In this document: piece after piece, positions 21,062 to 32,841 of the stretch | Layout of the letters: the number at the start of each line of letters is the position of its first letter | Numbering within the stretch: position 1 is the stretch's first letter | Origin: Rhynchospora pubera | Lineage: Eukaryota > Streptophyta > Magnoliopsida > Poales > Cyperaceae | DNA: 64,000 bases | Direction of reading: 5' to 3' | Assembly (NCBI GenBank): GCA_028095005.1 | Contig: CM051460.1 | Coordinates: forward strand, 112,007,039-112,071,038 | Position numbers and translations under genes: made by a program | The notes under the pieces: generated by a model | The model's input: the letters and a program-made list of their open reading frames with translations, nothing else | What the model was told of the DNA's origin: nothing | Database searches by the model: none

Positions 21062-21311
21062 GTCTCTCCCACCAGATGAAAACTCGACCTCGAGCAGCAT
21101 CACCTCTTGGCCGATCTCTTCCTTCAGCCCTATTCCTGTTAGGGTTTACCGCTATGGCATCAAGCCGTGCGACAATACCCTCGAGGCTCCGTTGTATTCC
21201 CTGGACACTCTGTTCCAGAGTTGTAACTGCCTCCTTTTGAGCCTTAACCTCGGCTCTGAGGTTTTCCATGTTTCGATCTCCGTCGGAGCCATGGTTGTCT
21301 TTTCCTGCCAT
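20988..21311 (-). pseudogene. Truncated second gag start
   Basis: The first ~70 codons (MAGKDNHGSDGDRNMENLRA...) parallel the start of the 693-codon ORF with a handful of changes. The frame then enters the remnant of a polyprotein 3' end and the internal LTR and stops. It is a remnant of the outer element's own gag. Confidence 0.8.
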
Positions 21312-21346
21312 TGGTTATGGAAGGAAAAACCCGCTCTGATACCACC

Positions 21347-21635
21347 TGACGCAGCGAGTAGCGCGAGTCAGTTATTTTCTCAACAGAGAAGAAAACACAA
21401 TTTAGAATTTTTTCTTAATTTCTGATTAAAACTGAAAGATACATCCTCTTTTAAGAGGTTTTGTCTATAACATAGGAAATAACTGCTAGGAAATTAAAAT
21501 AACTGCTAGAAATAGAAATAACTGCTAGAAATAAATAACTGCTACTACTAAAATAATTAGACTTTCATATGTACTCTTCCTTTCTTTTTCTGGTCCATCT
21601 GGATCATATACTCACTAGCCATATGCTCTGCATGA
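21347..21635 (-). repeat. Outer LTR, 5' relative to the element
   Basis: Partner of 18378-18663 with only a few substitutions and a 3-bp length difference. On the minus strand it is followed two bases later by the primer-binding site (plus 21333-21344). Confidence 0.9.
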
Positions 21636-22239
21636 GTGTATGATCTTTTGAGTGATTTGATCTCTAAGAAATCTGATCTTGGAATAAACAGTACTCATTA
21701 AAAAGAAAAATAATGGACTTCCTACATATCTGATCGAACAAATTGGCTGGCTAGTGTGAAAGCCTTAGTAATTGATGATATTAATATTCTCTGATGGATT
21801 TCAGATGATGGATGAGCATAAAGTTGTGCTGAATGAAACAAAGGAAAAATTCAATGAACGCCAGAAAAACATGGATGAGCTCCGTGCAGCGGAAGTCAGT
21901 AAATTTTGCTTCTGCTAAATATAATCTATCTATTTTCAATGCAATATACTCACAGGTACAGAGAACTGGTTTCAGTTATTGCACACTATTTGTTTCGACC
22001 TGGCCTTTAGCAACTTAAAAATCCCAAAGATGGGAAATAAAAATATATAGCACTGACCACTGCTGATTTGATACCAGAATGGCTTGGTACCAGAAATTGC
22101 TTCTGTTTTGCTAGTTTGGAGGCTGAGTTGGACAGCAGGAGTCACTATCAGCTTCGGTTGAAGCATCCACCTTGGGATTTTTCCTTTTTTTTAAAAAAAA
22201 ATAATGTTTTTTCTCTTGTGTCTTTTGGGAAATGGCTAG

Positions 22240-22636
22240 GAAGCTTATGAAGTAAGCACGTGGGATTTGGCAAGAGTGTCGTTCCGGTATGATTTTTTAT
22301 TGTCGCGACAGTGGATGGTGGAACTCTACTCCAAATTGAGCCTTAGTGCCAGTCTGTGGTGAGACCAGAAGCATCAATCATGCTTTTCATGCTTTTCGGA
22401 GGTATTGTTTTGCGGTTCTGCGTCAAGCGTAGTCTGTAGGCACTTGATAGGTTCTAGATTGGATTTGCATGAGTTAACATCGGTGTTAGGTATAGACATT
22501 GTTAGGAGTTTATACCGTTTATTTATTGTGACGTACCAGTTTTGATACTGGTATTTGTTTTCAGTTTTTATTGATATGTAAACTTTTGTTCTATTAATGG
22601 AAAATTGTCAGCAATTGCTGACCCTCAAAAAAAAAG
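22240..22636 (+). mobile_element. 3' end of a LINE (L1-type), 5'-truncated
   Basis: The sequence ends TGACCCTC followed by an A-run and AAAG, joined directly to SMC4 exon 14. The preceding GGTATTTG/TACCAGTTTTGATACTG and TTCTATTAATGGAAAATTGTC are typical of plant L1 3' UTRs. No reverse transcriptase remains. The 5' limit is uncertain. Confidence 0.55.
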
Positions 22637-23311
22637 AATGTTTCCATTGTGGGTCATTATGTGAAGGACCGGACACAAGATGCACAGTTCATCATTATCA
22701 GGTACATAATGCAAATATTTGTATGGGAATTATAATTTTGTCTTTTTTGTGCACTACACCATTTTAATATGTCTTTATGTTGTGCAACAGTCTAAGAAAC
22801 AATATGTTTGAATTGGCTGATCAGCTAGTCGGAATATATAAAGTTGACAACTGTACCAAAAGCGTAACCCTCAGTTCTACTTGGTTTGTTGACGGATCAG
22901 AGGTGGCTACATGAGGTTCTTAATGAAAATATAATTAGTTCTTAGACGGTAGATGTGTTATAGTCAGAAATGAATTTTTTGTTGTTACTGTCGTCATGAT
23001 ATGAGTGGACGTACGATCCCTTTCATATTGTGTTGTTATAACTATTACTATGTTTTACATAATTTATGAGTTACTTTTTTTTTTTACCATTAATTAAGGT
23101 GTACCGTAAATTTGACAAGTGTCAATAGTTTACCACATTTTTGCCATTGCGTGACGAGGAAGATAAATCATACTTAAAATTGTCACTGAAAGCAAAGGAA
23201 CTAATTAAATACCAGAGTGTCCCTTTAAATGATTGGGGTCATTTTAAGTGACCATCTTCCACAAAATTATTAATTCCGTCGTTAATGTTGAGCATGAAAG
23301 ATACTACCTAC

Positions 23312-23468
23312 GGGTGCGTTTGGATGAGAGAAGAAGAAGAGGAAGAAGGAAGATGGGAAGAAAAAAAATTATAAACAATTCAAACTCTTCACAAAGTTAC
23401 ACACTTTCCAATACTTCTTCCCACTTTTTCCCTTCTTCCCTTCTTCCCACACCTATCCAAACGCACCC
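23312..23468. mobile_element. Tourist-like MITE (family M1)
   Basis: Ends GGGTGCGTTTGGAT and ATCCAAACGCACCC with a 3-bp duplication TAC. Very similar to the copy at 7251-7407 over its whole 157 bases, so the two are probably the youngest copies here. Confidence 0.85.
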
Positions 23469-24552
23469 TACGAATCATAATTGAAAAAAATTCTGTTGTA
23501 TAAATCGATTTATGTTTGTTTCGTACAGGAGAGATGCAACCACGTAACAAGTTTAAAATATCCGCTGTTATATTGTCTAGACTAGACCAGATTCTCCAGA
23601 GATAACACTGATTTCTCGGCGAATTTTGAAAATGCTCCGCTTTACTATTGATGATCAGCCATATTGCACAACAGTTTTATCATCTCGATAGTTTAACTTG
23701 ATTATCAGTCAATTTTGCTCCAAAATAAGAGTTTTTGATGTGTTATAGATATGAAAATAACTTAATAAAAAAGTTGAAATTCAAAATGCTGATGTGGTAG
23801 GTCACTGATAAAAATGTAAACGCTAAATCACGCGAATTGCATTTCGAAGACTTCTTTCTCGGGCAATCGGACAGAAACACTTCCTCCACAAAAGTAATAA
23901 TATATGCGCGACTTTTCAAAGAAAGTATAAAATTAGAATTATAACATATATTTGGGGTGAATCTATTTAGCCAACCCCTTGTATTTACAAAGTAATTACC
24001 TAAGGAAAAAAAGTTAGAAGACCAAATTCTATGGTTCACAATTTCACATCATTATTTGCAGCCTAACATTTTTGTAAAATTCTACTCAGTAAAACAAATA
24101 TTAAATAACCAAAATCCATCTAAAACATGAATAAATTAGCTAGTATATCGTACATTGAGAAGAATATACTTTCACAAAGAGTACATTGACTACATTAACA
24201 ATGGTTATTAAAATATCACTCATTTACCATTTTAGTCCTAAAAATTTTCAATGTCCCTATAATGGGCAATCAATAAATTAGATGAAAATCCACTTAATCA
24301 TTTGTGTCACAGTAATATCTACTGTGAGAGGAATGCAAATATTAATTTTTTAGCAACATCAGGAACGGTATAATTTATATTTGATGCCATGCGAAACTCC
24401 ATTAATATTTTCGAAAATAAAATGTAGGACCAATTTAGTACAAATTAAAATTTGAAGGACCGAATGATAAACAATTGATACTTTGAGGATCAGTTATGTA
24501 ACTTCCTCATTCCAAAATTTGACAAAAAAAAAAAAAAAAGCATAGACCGAAG

Positions 24553-24603
24553 CAGGACTCAAATCTAAAATATCTGTGGCAACAACATAGCATTAGAAGG
24601 TCA
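24553..24603 (-). repeat. tRNA-like A/B-box pair (SINE-like)
   Basis: On the minus strand, a TGACCTTCTAATGC A-box-like segment is followed about 30 bases later by GATTTGAGTCCTG, a fair B box. A poly(A)-like run on the plus strand (24523-24538) lies on its far side. It may be a SINE fragment. Confidence 0.3.
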
Positions 24604-24988
24604 TATTAATGCATTCTTCTCTAACCTGTGCAAAAAGAGCCGAATTTGTGTATCTCTCTCCCCCGCTTGGAAACACCATCACAATCATCTTTCCTTTGTT
24701 TTCAACTCTAGAAGCCACCTATGTTAATATAAAAATATTTAGATACGATTTACAAAATGTGTTCAACCATTTTCAAGAGGTAACCACAGGTCCACAACAT
24801 GAAAACTGAATAAATACTTGCACTGACCCTACTCTAGGTGTTAAAAGACTTAAAAATCAAATGAAAGACAATTCACCGAGAAAAATTATTGATAATTGTG
24901 AAATAAACTTGGAAGTTATCCTAAAATGAGAAATTACTTGTTCACGACTTTATGAATTCATATTGAGAACAAGAAATTGAACGTTCTT

Positions 24989-27900
24989 TTAGAGGACTAC
25001 AATTTCAAATTTCATTTTGTTCCAGTTTTGTCCTATACTAGTTCCCTTGTATCTTTCCTGATCTTCATCTATTGAATCATATCCCATCACCGTGGAAAAA
25101 AGTGGATGCTGATTCAGGGCCAGCATTTAAGACGTACACAGAAATATGAGATATGTATCAGTCAGATCCTGTACAACTGAATTAGCATATAATACCTTTA
25201 AGGAAGCAGCAAAAGCTGCTCCAGAAGAAATCCCAACAAGTAGGCCTTCTTCCATGGCCAGCCTTCTCGCATTGGCCATTGCTTCGTCTGACGTCACTGT
25301 CAAGACCTCATCAATTACTGATTTGTCCAGGTTTGCAGGTATAAACCCAGGTCCAACTCCCTGTATCTTGTGTGGGCCCCGCTCACCCCCTACAAACACC
25401 ACAGCATCTTATTGTCGCTACTCACTGACACTTTAATTTTCCTCAACTATATTGTATCCTTGAGTACTAGTAAGAGAATAACCACCAGTTCCATGAATTT
25501 CACTTTTGGTTCAATAAGTGTGGAAGTTAACATTTTGGTCCTTGACTCACCACATAGTAACTGTCTAGTTTATCCAAAAAACATTTTGGTCCTTGACAAT
25601 GCAGCCTATGTTGTTTTATTTTACTGTTCAAGTACAATAAATAGTGTTAGTGTGTTACCAAAATTTAACATTAGCAGAGGTTGCAGTACACTTTCTCATA
25701 TTTTTAATTATTTTTGTCAACATTATCTTCCTAACATATCATGTGAACCATTCAGTGGGTTTCATATCTGGTCCGTCTTTCAAGTCAAGAAATGATCATA
25801 TAATCTCTTCAGTTGATTTCAGAAACTCCAAAATTGGACAAATAAGGTCATCACTAGACCAGTTGTTACAGATCATTTAAGGACCAGGAAATTTTGAATT
25901 AGATCAACCAGAACAGGAAACATGTTGATGCTTTGAGAAATTTCTCTAATAGGGTTGGAGTTCATCAAAGTTCAAAGGATCAGGGCACATTAAGAATAAA
26001 CAAACCTATGAACAAGGCAGAAAAGAAAACATCGGTGCAGTAAAATACATTACCAGAAATGACAGGGCTTTCAGCAGGTTCGACACAAACAATCTTGATG
26101 TTAGGATTTTTCATCTTGAGGTACTTGCCCGCCCCACTAACAGTGCCTCCTGATCCTGACCCTGCCACTAGAATGTCTATTTTGCCTCCAGTATCTCTCC
26201 ATATCTCAGGACCTAATTTTTTATAGTGTTACATTTATTATCACTTTCTAGGTGCACCTTATTGTGTATTGCCACTGCATTATGGACAGATTCTTCTGTA
26301 GTTTTTGGTAAATATTAAAAACAGAAAAAAAGGGCTAGCCTGGGATACCCATTTCTTTTTATATAAAATGATAAAATTTACCAGTCCACTGAAAGTGTGC
26401 TGCCACATTTGCAGGGTTTGAAAATTGATCAAGGACATGGACATTTGGTATTTCATTTTTCAGCTTCTCTATCCTTTCTACCTGTCCATTGAATCCAAGA
26501 GAAGGATCTGAAAAAGGAAAAAATAATTTAGAACAGTCCATGCTTCTGAGGATCTGAAAAAGTAATTCTGAGAAAGAGTTTAAAAAAAAGAATGGTACCT
26601 GCTAATTAAATATGCTAATTGAATAGCACCAAGTTTTTTTTTTTTTTATCATTTTCAGTTCACAGTGCAGAATTTAGTATTAAACTAGATTTTGTTATGG
26701 TCATTTCTGGAAGACAGTCCATGTCTTGCTTTCATTTCCCTTAGTAGTTCGTACAGGGTTCAGGAGTTTTCCAAAAAATTTCAATTGAAAACTCTGCTTT
26801 TGACTGAACACTCTCATGTGCTTCATTTGTATATGGTTTGGGCTGTAACATCAACAATTTCATTTTTATAAGTTAGGCGGAATGCAATTTCAGTGGTACA
26901 TACTGTTACCACGAAGTCTTAGATGGGCAATTATTATTCAGTACCTGAAAGTGATACCTCAGCACCCAAGTACTTTAACAGGATCTGCTTATCCAGGGAG
27001 TATTGAGCTGGCATGACCGCAATAAATCGATACCCTTTTTGAATAGCAACAAGAGCAATCCCTATTCCTAGGTTACCAGCAGTGGGTTCCACCAGTGTAG
27101 TCATGCCAGGTGTGATCAGGCCTTTTTCCTCTGCATCTTCTAGCATTCTACAATTGAAAAATCATACATTTATCATTGGCCTGGTTGCTCAAATTTTTTG
27201 TTTTTTAAGAGTATAAAAAAATTCTTAGTTTATATCTGAAGATAGACAGGATATGATAACATGAAAGATGGTCAACAAATAGAAAATCTTATATTTGAAC
27301 AGTCATCCTGGTATATTTTAGGCTGAATTGGACAAACATATTAATCCAGTGAGCAACTTGGCTTAAAATAAAGTGGAAAAATAGAAATTTGCACAGGCCT
27401 GAGTGCGCTTCGGTCTTTCACAGAAGACAGTGGTTGGTAGCATTCCATCTTGCCAACCAATCTCACACCCAATCCATCTTTCTGCACAATTTTCTTCAGC
27501 TCTACCAAAGGAGTCCAGCCAATTAACTATTGAACAAAAGAAAAGTTAAATGAGAAAATGATGGTCATTTAGTTGGAGCTGTCATGAGTAGCATTAAGAT
27601 AGAACCATTTCTGTTTCTATCAAGATATTTCATACATTTTCTGATACAATGACAATTGAGACCCACGGTCCTTGAACTGTAGGTCCCATGGTGGGGACCA
27701 TAGCATAGAGGTCACTAGAGGTGGAATGGTGGATACTCAAAACTGAGAAGTCCCTATACTTTCATAGTATTATAAAAAATTGAGATATGTTGCAATTATT
27801 GGGTCACTGGAAAAAGAATTTTGTTTCAGAAATTGATCCCTTTGATACAAATTTCTTTTGAAGCGTACATAACATAAGAATTGACAAGCAACAAGTGAAC

Positions 27901-28047
27901 TTAAATTGAATAACCAACGACAAAAAGATACTAGCTTTGAACTCCTGAGCAAAGAAAATTAAATGAAGAGAAAAGTACCTGTGTTATATTAGAAGCGATG
28001 TGCTCTCCATTAGAAGAGAGGAGAGAAGGTACACCTCTTTCCCCTGC

Positions 28048-28053
<6 letters not shown>
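24989..28053 (-). CDS. Cysteine synthase / cyanoalanine synthase-like
   Basis: Minus-strand exons: 28053-27979, 27526-27399, 27147-26945, 26507-26382, 26212-26054, 25389-25196, and a doubtful last exon 25108-24989. The family makes cysteine from O-acetylserine and sulfide, or cyanoalanine from cysteine and cyanide, using PLP. Visible are ITQLIGWTPLVELKKI, the PLP lysine motif SSVKDR, the substrate loop EPTAGNLGIG (usual TSGNTG), the phosphate-binding GSGSGGTVSGAGKY, KIQGVGPGFIP and GISSGAA. There is no transit peptide, so a cytosolic product is likely. Exons 1-6 keep frame for 295 residues. Exon 2 ends AG|GC, a non-canonical donor. The usual KRPENAGK...FPSFGERYL segment was not found; the proposed last exon (HPLFSTVMGYDS...) is only weakly similar. 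It is either a divergent paralogue or a young pseudogene. (CT)n follows the ATG's 5' side. Confidence 0.75.
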
Positions 28054-28084
<31 letters not shown>

Positions 28085-28466
28085 TCCTTTTTTATTGAAA
28101 TTTGTAAATGGAGCTTAAAAATTCATTTTAAATTAATATTTAATAATGCGAAAAGTTATGCTAAATGAGACGGATATTGTGAGGTTTCGTTTAGCAAGCT
28201 CACTTCATTACTTCAGTCGTTGACTCGTTGTGACGCAACTTGTAGATTGTATGTTGTAATATCATTGTAGCCAATAGTGTGGGATTGGTGTCTGCGCTCG
28301 TTCTTTCCGCCAGTGATTCGCTGCGCGTACGTGTCTACCGAGTGGCCTACATGGGCGCCAAGCAGCCAACAGTAACTAGTCATGTCGGAGTCGGACCAGA
28401 TTTGGTTTTGTTAATGCCTTAATGGGTATATAATCATCTTAAAATCCGCAGTGACAATGTGAGGCG

Positions 28467-28484
28467 CACGTGCACTCCCACGTG
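28467..28484. promoter_or_regulatory. Two G-boxes (CACGTG)
   Basis: CACGTG occurs at 28467-28472 and 28479-28484, the second as CACGTGAC (ABRE-type), about 410-430 bases upstream of the cysteine synthase-like ATG. Paired G-boxes bind bZIP or bHLH factors. The role is inferred from position only. Confidence 0.4.
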
Positions 28485-29220
28485 ACACGACAATGTCGCA
28501 CTTTCTATTATTAAAATTTTATTTGAGAAATGATATGGAGCCGATGTAATGAAAATTTTTAAAATCCCATAGCAATTGAAATTTTTTTATTTTATTTTCG
28601 AACTTTTTAAAATTGTCATTTTCGAAATTTTATTATTATTAATTTAATGTGTATAAAAAAGAAATTCTTTTAAAAAAAATAATTGTAAAAAATAGAAAAT
28701 CTGGTTTGTTATGAGATTTTAATATGTAGATTGATTGGTTAATTTAATTTGCCAATTTGCAAATTCTAAAGAATTCATGGTCAAATAGGCATGTAAACTT
28801 TGACCGACATTAATTAGTTAACAAGTATTTTAAAATTTTGGCATTTATGTAATTCTTTTTTTTATTTTGGACTGAGTCAGTCTTTGAAAAAAAATAGTCT
28901 AAATATATCTTCAAGCGAAGGTATATAGTTTCAATATAGACATGTGTGTTGAGATTTAATTGCTAAAATATATATTTTTTATTTAATAAATAACTATAAT
29001 TCTTGTTGATCATATTTTTTTATTCAATAGCTGCCACAAAATATTCACTTCCACCGTGTATATTCGCTACGAACTTATTATCCCTATTGAATATTATAAA
29101 TCAACAATATTTGAAAACCTATTAAAATTTTAAAAAATTCCTGAAGCGTTACTGTGTTTGGATAAACACTTCATATTTGTTCAACGAATTTGACATCACA
29201 GGAATACAATTGTTCGTTAT
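28485..29220. other. No recognised gene; A+T-rich
   Basis: Upstream flank of the cysteine synthase-like gene. Bases 28520-28740 include TGGTTTGTTATGAGATTTTA, a possible diverged half of the fold-back family at 9581-9976. Confidence 0.35.
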
Positions 29221-29378
29221 GGCTCCGTTTGGATAGGTGTGGGAAGAAGGGAAGAAGGGAAGAAGTGAGAAGAAGTATTGGAAAGCGTGTAACTTTGTAA
29301 AGAGTTTGGATTATTTATAATTAATTTCTTCCTTTCTTCCTTCTTCCTACCTTCTTTTCAACGCATCCAAACGGTGCC
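29221..29378. mobile_element. Tourist-like MITE (family M1)
   Basis: Ends GGCTCCGTTTGGAT and ATCCAAACGGTGCC with a 3-bp duplication TAT. The interior is in the opposite orientation to the copy at 7251. Confidence 0.8.
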
Positions 29379-32300
29379 TATAGCCTGTCCGTCAACTTCA
29401 GTACTTTTAGATTGACAAATCTAAAGGTACTAAGGGCCAGCCGCCAACCCCAGATTCTCAATCAGTTTAATTAGTGTGGAGTCAAGACGTAGACAGTCAA
29501 ACCCCAATGCGCTCGTGGGTTTGTAACCTTAACCTCAAAAATGATCAAATGTACCTACCGAGAGAAAAAAAAAAATGACCAAATAAATGATAGGAAAGCT
29601 CTAGACATAGACAGACTAATCTAGACAGCTCAACTACCATTGTTGGACGACTTTTATTTTCTGTCGATTTAACGGACAAAGTCAAAACCAGAAGAATTCA
29701 GTTTACAAAATGATTAATGACTGGATTTAGAAGTTAATCTATAATGTTCGTTGAGTGGATAATTTTGCATGCTTGGCTTAAACCTATGTTCAGAGAAACG
29801 TTTGGGTTATACCTTATAACTTTTTTATTATTTTATTATTATTTTTTTTTTGTTTTGTGCAACTGCTCCCTCCTTCTCAAAGGGATGAACTTGTGCACTA
29901 TTGTGTTTTCTCTTACTCACCTCTGTGAAACTTATGTGTGGTGACTCATAATGATCCATATCGTCGAGTAATATCAGGCATTGTACAAATGATTACATGA
30001 GCCAAGAGGGAAGATTCACGTGTTCCTTTATAGATAAGGAGATGTGTTCGTCTATTATTTTTATGTGTACCCTGTGCATCCGTACTTGGCAAGACTTTCT
30101 CTGCCACTGGCACAAGTGGGACCCGCTCTTGTCTTGGTCTGTGGAGTTTGTATGTTGTTCTAAGTCCACGTGCATACAGGTTGGAATAACTTGGAGTTAG
30201 TGTGCACAATCCTTCTATAGTTAATTGAACGACTGGAAGTCTAATTTTATTGTTATTGTGATTCGTTACAGATTAGACTGCATGGGGATAGGTTCATGAG
30301 TATTTAGGTTTCTTTTTTCCTATCTGCACCTGTTTTTATTATTGCCGGTGATCGTTATTCTATTCATCTATGGTGCGTTTGGATTGAGGCCGGATAAACA
30401 TAAGAATAAAAATTGGCACGCGATTCTAGAATTTTTTATTCTTATTCAAATTTCATAGTTTTGTTAGTTTAAGAATAAGGGGTCGGATAAGTTCAAATTC
30501 TTTATTTTTGTGTTGTTTGGATTGTACAAGAATAAAAAATTTAGAGCTTATTCTTATGCGGATTCTTATTGTTTTGAAGCATTGTGAGGCTACTACTCTT
30601 ATATGGTGTTTGATATTTCTCCCACTTTTTTGTTCTATCTTTTAATTCTTCCACTATCGACCTGGACTGAATGGACCAAAGAGCAAAGAGCCTACGGGCG
30701 TTAAGAAAAAAATCAAGCTTTTAAATTTCACTGAAATAACACCGTTATGACTTAAATAACGGATTTTGGAGCAACACACATTAACGTTACAATAACCAAG
30801 CACAAAATAATGGTAGCGTTATATTTCCGAAAAATCAGCGATATAACATAAAATTTTTGCATTTGCCGGCGTAAAAACGGATGGGTCATTCAACTAACAA
30901 AAATTTCATTTTTGCTGAATAAAAATCATACCAAGCCCTTATTCGTTTAGCTTTTAAAATTTTAATTTTGTCTATTTTCCTTTTTGACTTGTTAATTTTT
31001 TATTTTAATTTTTCAAGCAATTGATAAGATGAGCTAGTTGTATAATTATTTGTTTATACACACTATTTTTTCTCTATTATATCACCGATATAACACCGAA
31101 TCGCTAAATTAACTCTGTACAATTATACCGCAAAAATAGTATTTTAAAACCTTCATAAAATGCTTCAAATTTGACGTAATGTTTTTTTTTTCAATCTTGA
31201 CTTGTAGCTATACTAATTCAAATTGCCGATCGATCTAGTGGTAAAAGAAACCTCAAAGGTGATAAAGGTCAACTTGTTCCATACCACAGAAAATTTATTC
31301 AGCATAGAAATACAAATATCATAAGCCAAAGGTGATTTTTAAGCAGCCAAGAATTAAAAAAAAAAAATTGGCCCGCCTTACCAAAAGTATGTCGGTAATA
31401 AGTAATTCAACTCTCCCAGCCCACATGGAAAAAAGTCAGAAAAGAACGGAAGAAAATGATACAAAACTCCAATTCATACTTTTCTTTTAAAAAAGCACTG
31501 TATGGTCCTATAGAGCAGACCATCTACTTGTAATAAATTTTATATGAGTCATTCTCTAAGTAAAATGACCCGTCACAGGAAAGTCATACAGATAACAGCA
31601 GGTGAGTTGTGCCCGCACAGGATCTGTGGATTTTAATTGGGGAGTTCAAAAGCACTGATTTTATGACGTAAAATAAGATTAGAATATAGTACAATTAGTA
31701 AGTATTAAAAAATAGAAAGACAGTCTACCAGGGTATTGTACTTTGTATTCGTTTATATAGGCTAATAATCGCCCAAACTTTATAAAAATCAAATACATTT
31801 ATTTCTAAACTCACGCAATAAGTATATAGGCAAAATTTATTTTAAAAATTTCTATTCTTTTTTCAGGATAAATCAGATAGTGGCTACCCGGATATATATA
31901 TATATATTCGATCGATCATTTTCTTTTCCAAATGAACTAATAGTTGTTTTCAAACTTTATGTTTTCGTAAAACAAATATCATCTAATCTATTAGTATGTA
32001 TTTATAACTGTTACAATTGAATTTCGCAATTGTAGGGTATAATACGAAAATTACATTTATAAACGTTGTTATTGGAAATTAATTTGATTAAAATATTTAT
32101 TATAAACAAACATTTGAGTGTGCCCTCCGTCTATAATAATAATACGTATTAATATATGATTCTTATAACTTATATTATATATAATTATATTAATTAATTA
32201 ACATAAGTATCTGATCCATAAGATGAGTGTTAATTAGTTCCTTCCATTCGATCCTTAATATTAAGTCTAACTTTTGTATGTTTGAGTCTCAATCCATAAG

Positions 32301-32841
32301 TATGAAGTATCCTAATAAATTTCTAAAATCAATTTCATCAGAAATGTATTTCATATAATTCAACAACATATATACTGCATTTACTGCTATAGTTTGATTA
32401 CTATTTTAATTCATATATGATTAATTTTCAATATTAGAAATTCACATATATCTTCATATGTATATATAGCTAAAATATTAATTCTTCTAAAAAGTGATAA
32501 CTCCGTTTCATACCTATTTATTTGATCCAAAATTCCATATAAATCGGCCCGGATATATACATAATTAAACCCGTTGTTTTGTTACAATCAACATAGTTTT
32601 TTGATGAGGTGCAACTCAAATTCCGTCAATTTTAATGAGTAATCCGCATTGATAATTCAAACTATTAGGTAAATAAATATCTGTTAACGCCTGCGGTCAA
32701 GTCAAGATAGGTTTGGGAATTGGGTACATCTATAAATCAGCGCATTCTGACTTGCTGATAAGAGTTATAATTCAGTGCCAGCTAGTTTAATCTCTCTTGA
32801 AAATAATTGAAAGTTTCTTCAACTTGAGAGGGGCGATATAT
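29379..32841. other. No recognised gene
   Basis: Long intergenic and upstream region of the receptor kinase. A sequence at about 30371-30590 begins TGGTGCGTTTGGATT like family M1 but no partner end is visible. Bases 30714-31152 resemble the hAT-like element at 13190. The ORFs at 29744-30209 match no known family. From about 31660 the sequence is A+T-rich up to the kinase start. Confidence 0.4.
30714..31152. mobile_element. hAT-like element, relative of 13190-13657
   Basis: It starts CAAGCTTTTAAATTTCACTG and ends near TTTTAAAACCTT, with many AAATAAC, GATATAAC and GTTATAT sub-repeats. No clear target duplication remains. Confidence 0.45.

Larger units (their letters stand above)
18378..21635 (-). 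mobile_element. Compound three-LTR Ty3/gypsy derivative
   Basis: The outer LTRs (18378-18663 and 21347-21635) are nearly identical. The flanking 5 bases GTGTA are duplicated at 18373-18377 and 21636-21640, so the whole block integrated as one unit. Read on the minus strand the order is LTR, primer-binding site (TGGTATCAGAGC, initiator tRNA-Met type), start of gag, remnant of a polyprotein 3' end, a third and diverged LTR (20742-21061), a second primer-binding site, a 693-codon gag-protease ORF fused to an integrase tail, and the other outer LTR. No reverse transcriptase or integrase core is present, so movement needed help from a complete relative. It lies in an intron of the SMC4 pseudogene in reverse orientation. 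Confidence 0.9.
11442..22914 (+). pseudogene. SMC4: Decayed SMC4 (condensin core) gene
   Basis: Fifteen exons match plant SMC4, the condensin ATPase subunit that compacts mitotic chromosomes: 11442-11601, 11954-12043, 12158-12259, 12787-12963, 14673-14748, 14831-14959, 15158-15302, 15386-15516, 15872-16024, 16647-16823, 17500-17583, 17913-18123, 21805-21898, 22637-22701, 22791-22914. The start encodes RLFIKEMVLRNFKSYAGEQR; exon 2 carries Walker A (GPNGSGKS); exons 5-13 are coiled coil; the last exons encode VGHYVKDRTQDAQFIII and LRNNMFELADQLVGIYK. Three blocks are absent: the N-lobe part after NNRFLILQ, the hinge between exons 9 and 10, and the head segment with the ABC signature and Walker B between exons 13 and 14. 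Exon 1 has a frameshift after GEQR and exon 12 another near 18080. The protein cannot be a working ATPase. Presumably a functional SMC4 lies elsewhere in the genome. Confidence 0.85.
22915..24988. other. Intergenic; one MITE and a tRNA-like site
   Basis: Between the SMC4 pseudogene and the cysteine synthase-like gene there is A+T-rich DNA without coding signal. It includes the MITE at 23312-23468 and the tRNA-like boxes at 24553-24603. Confidence 0.5.

Noticed and set aside
24553..24603. Functional tRNA gene
   Set aside because: A and B boxes only; no cloverleaf or anticodon arm could be drawn.
29744..30209. ORFs of 60-87 codons on both strands
   Set aside because: No known motif, no splice or promoter support, and open on both strands.
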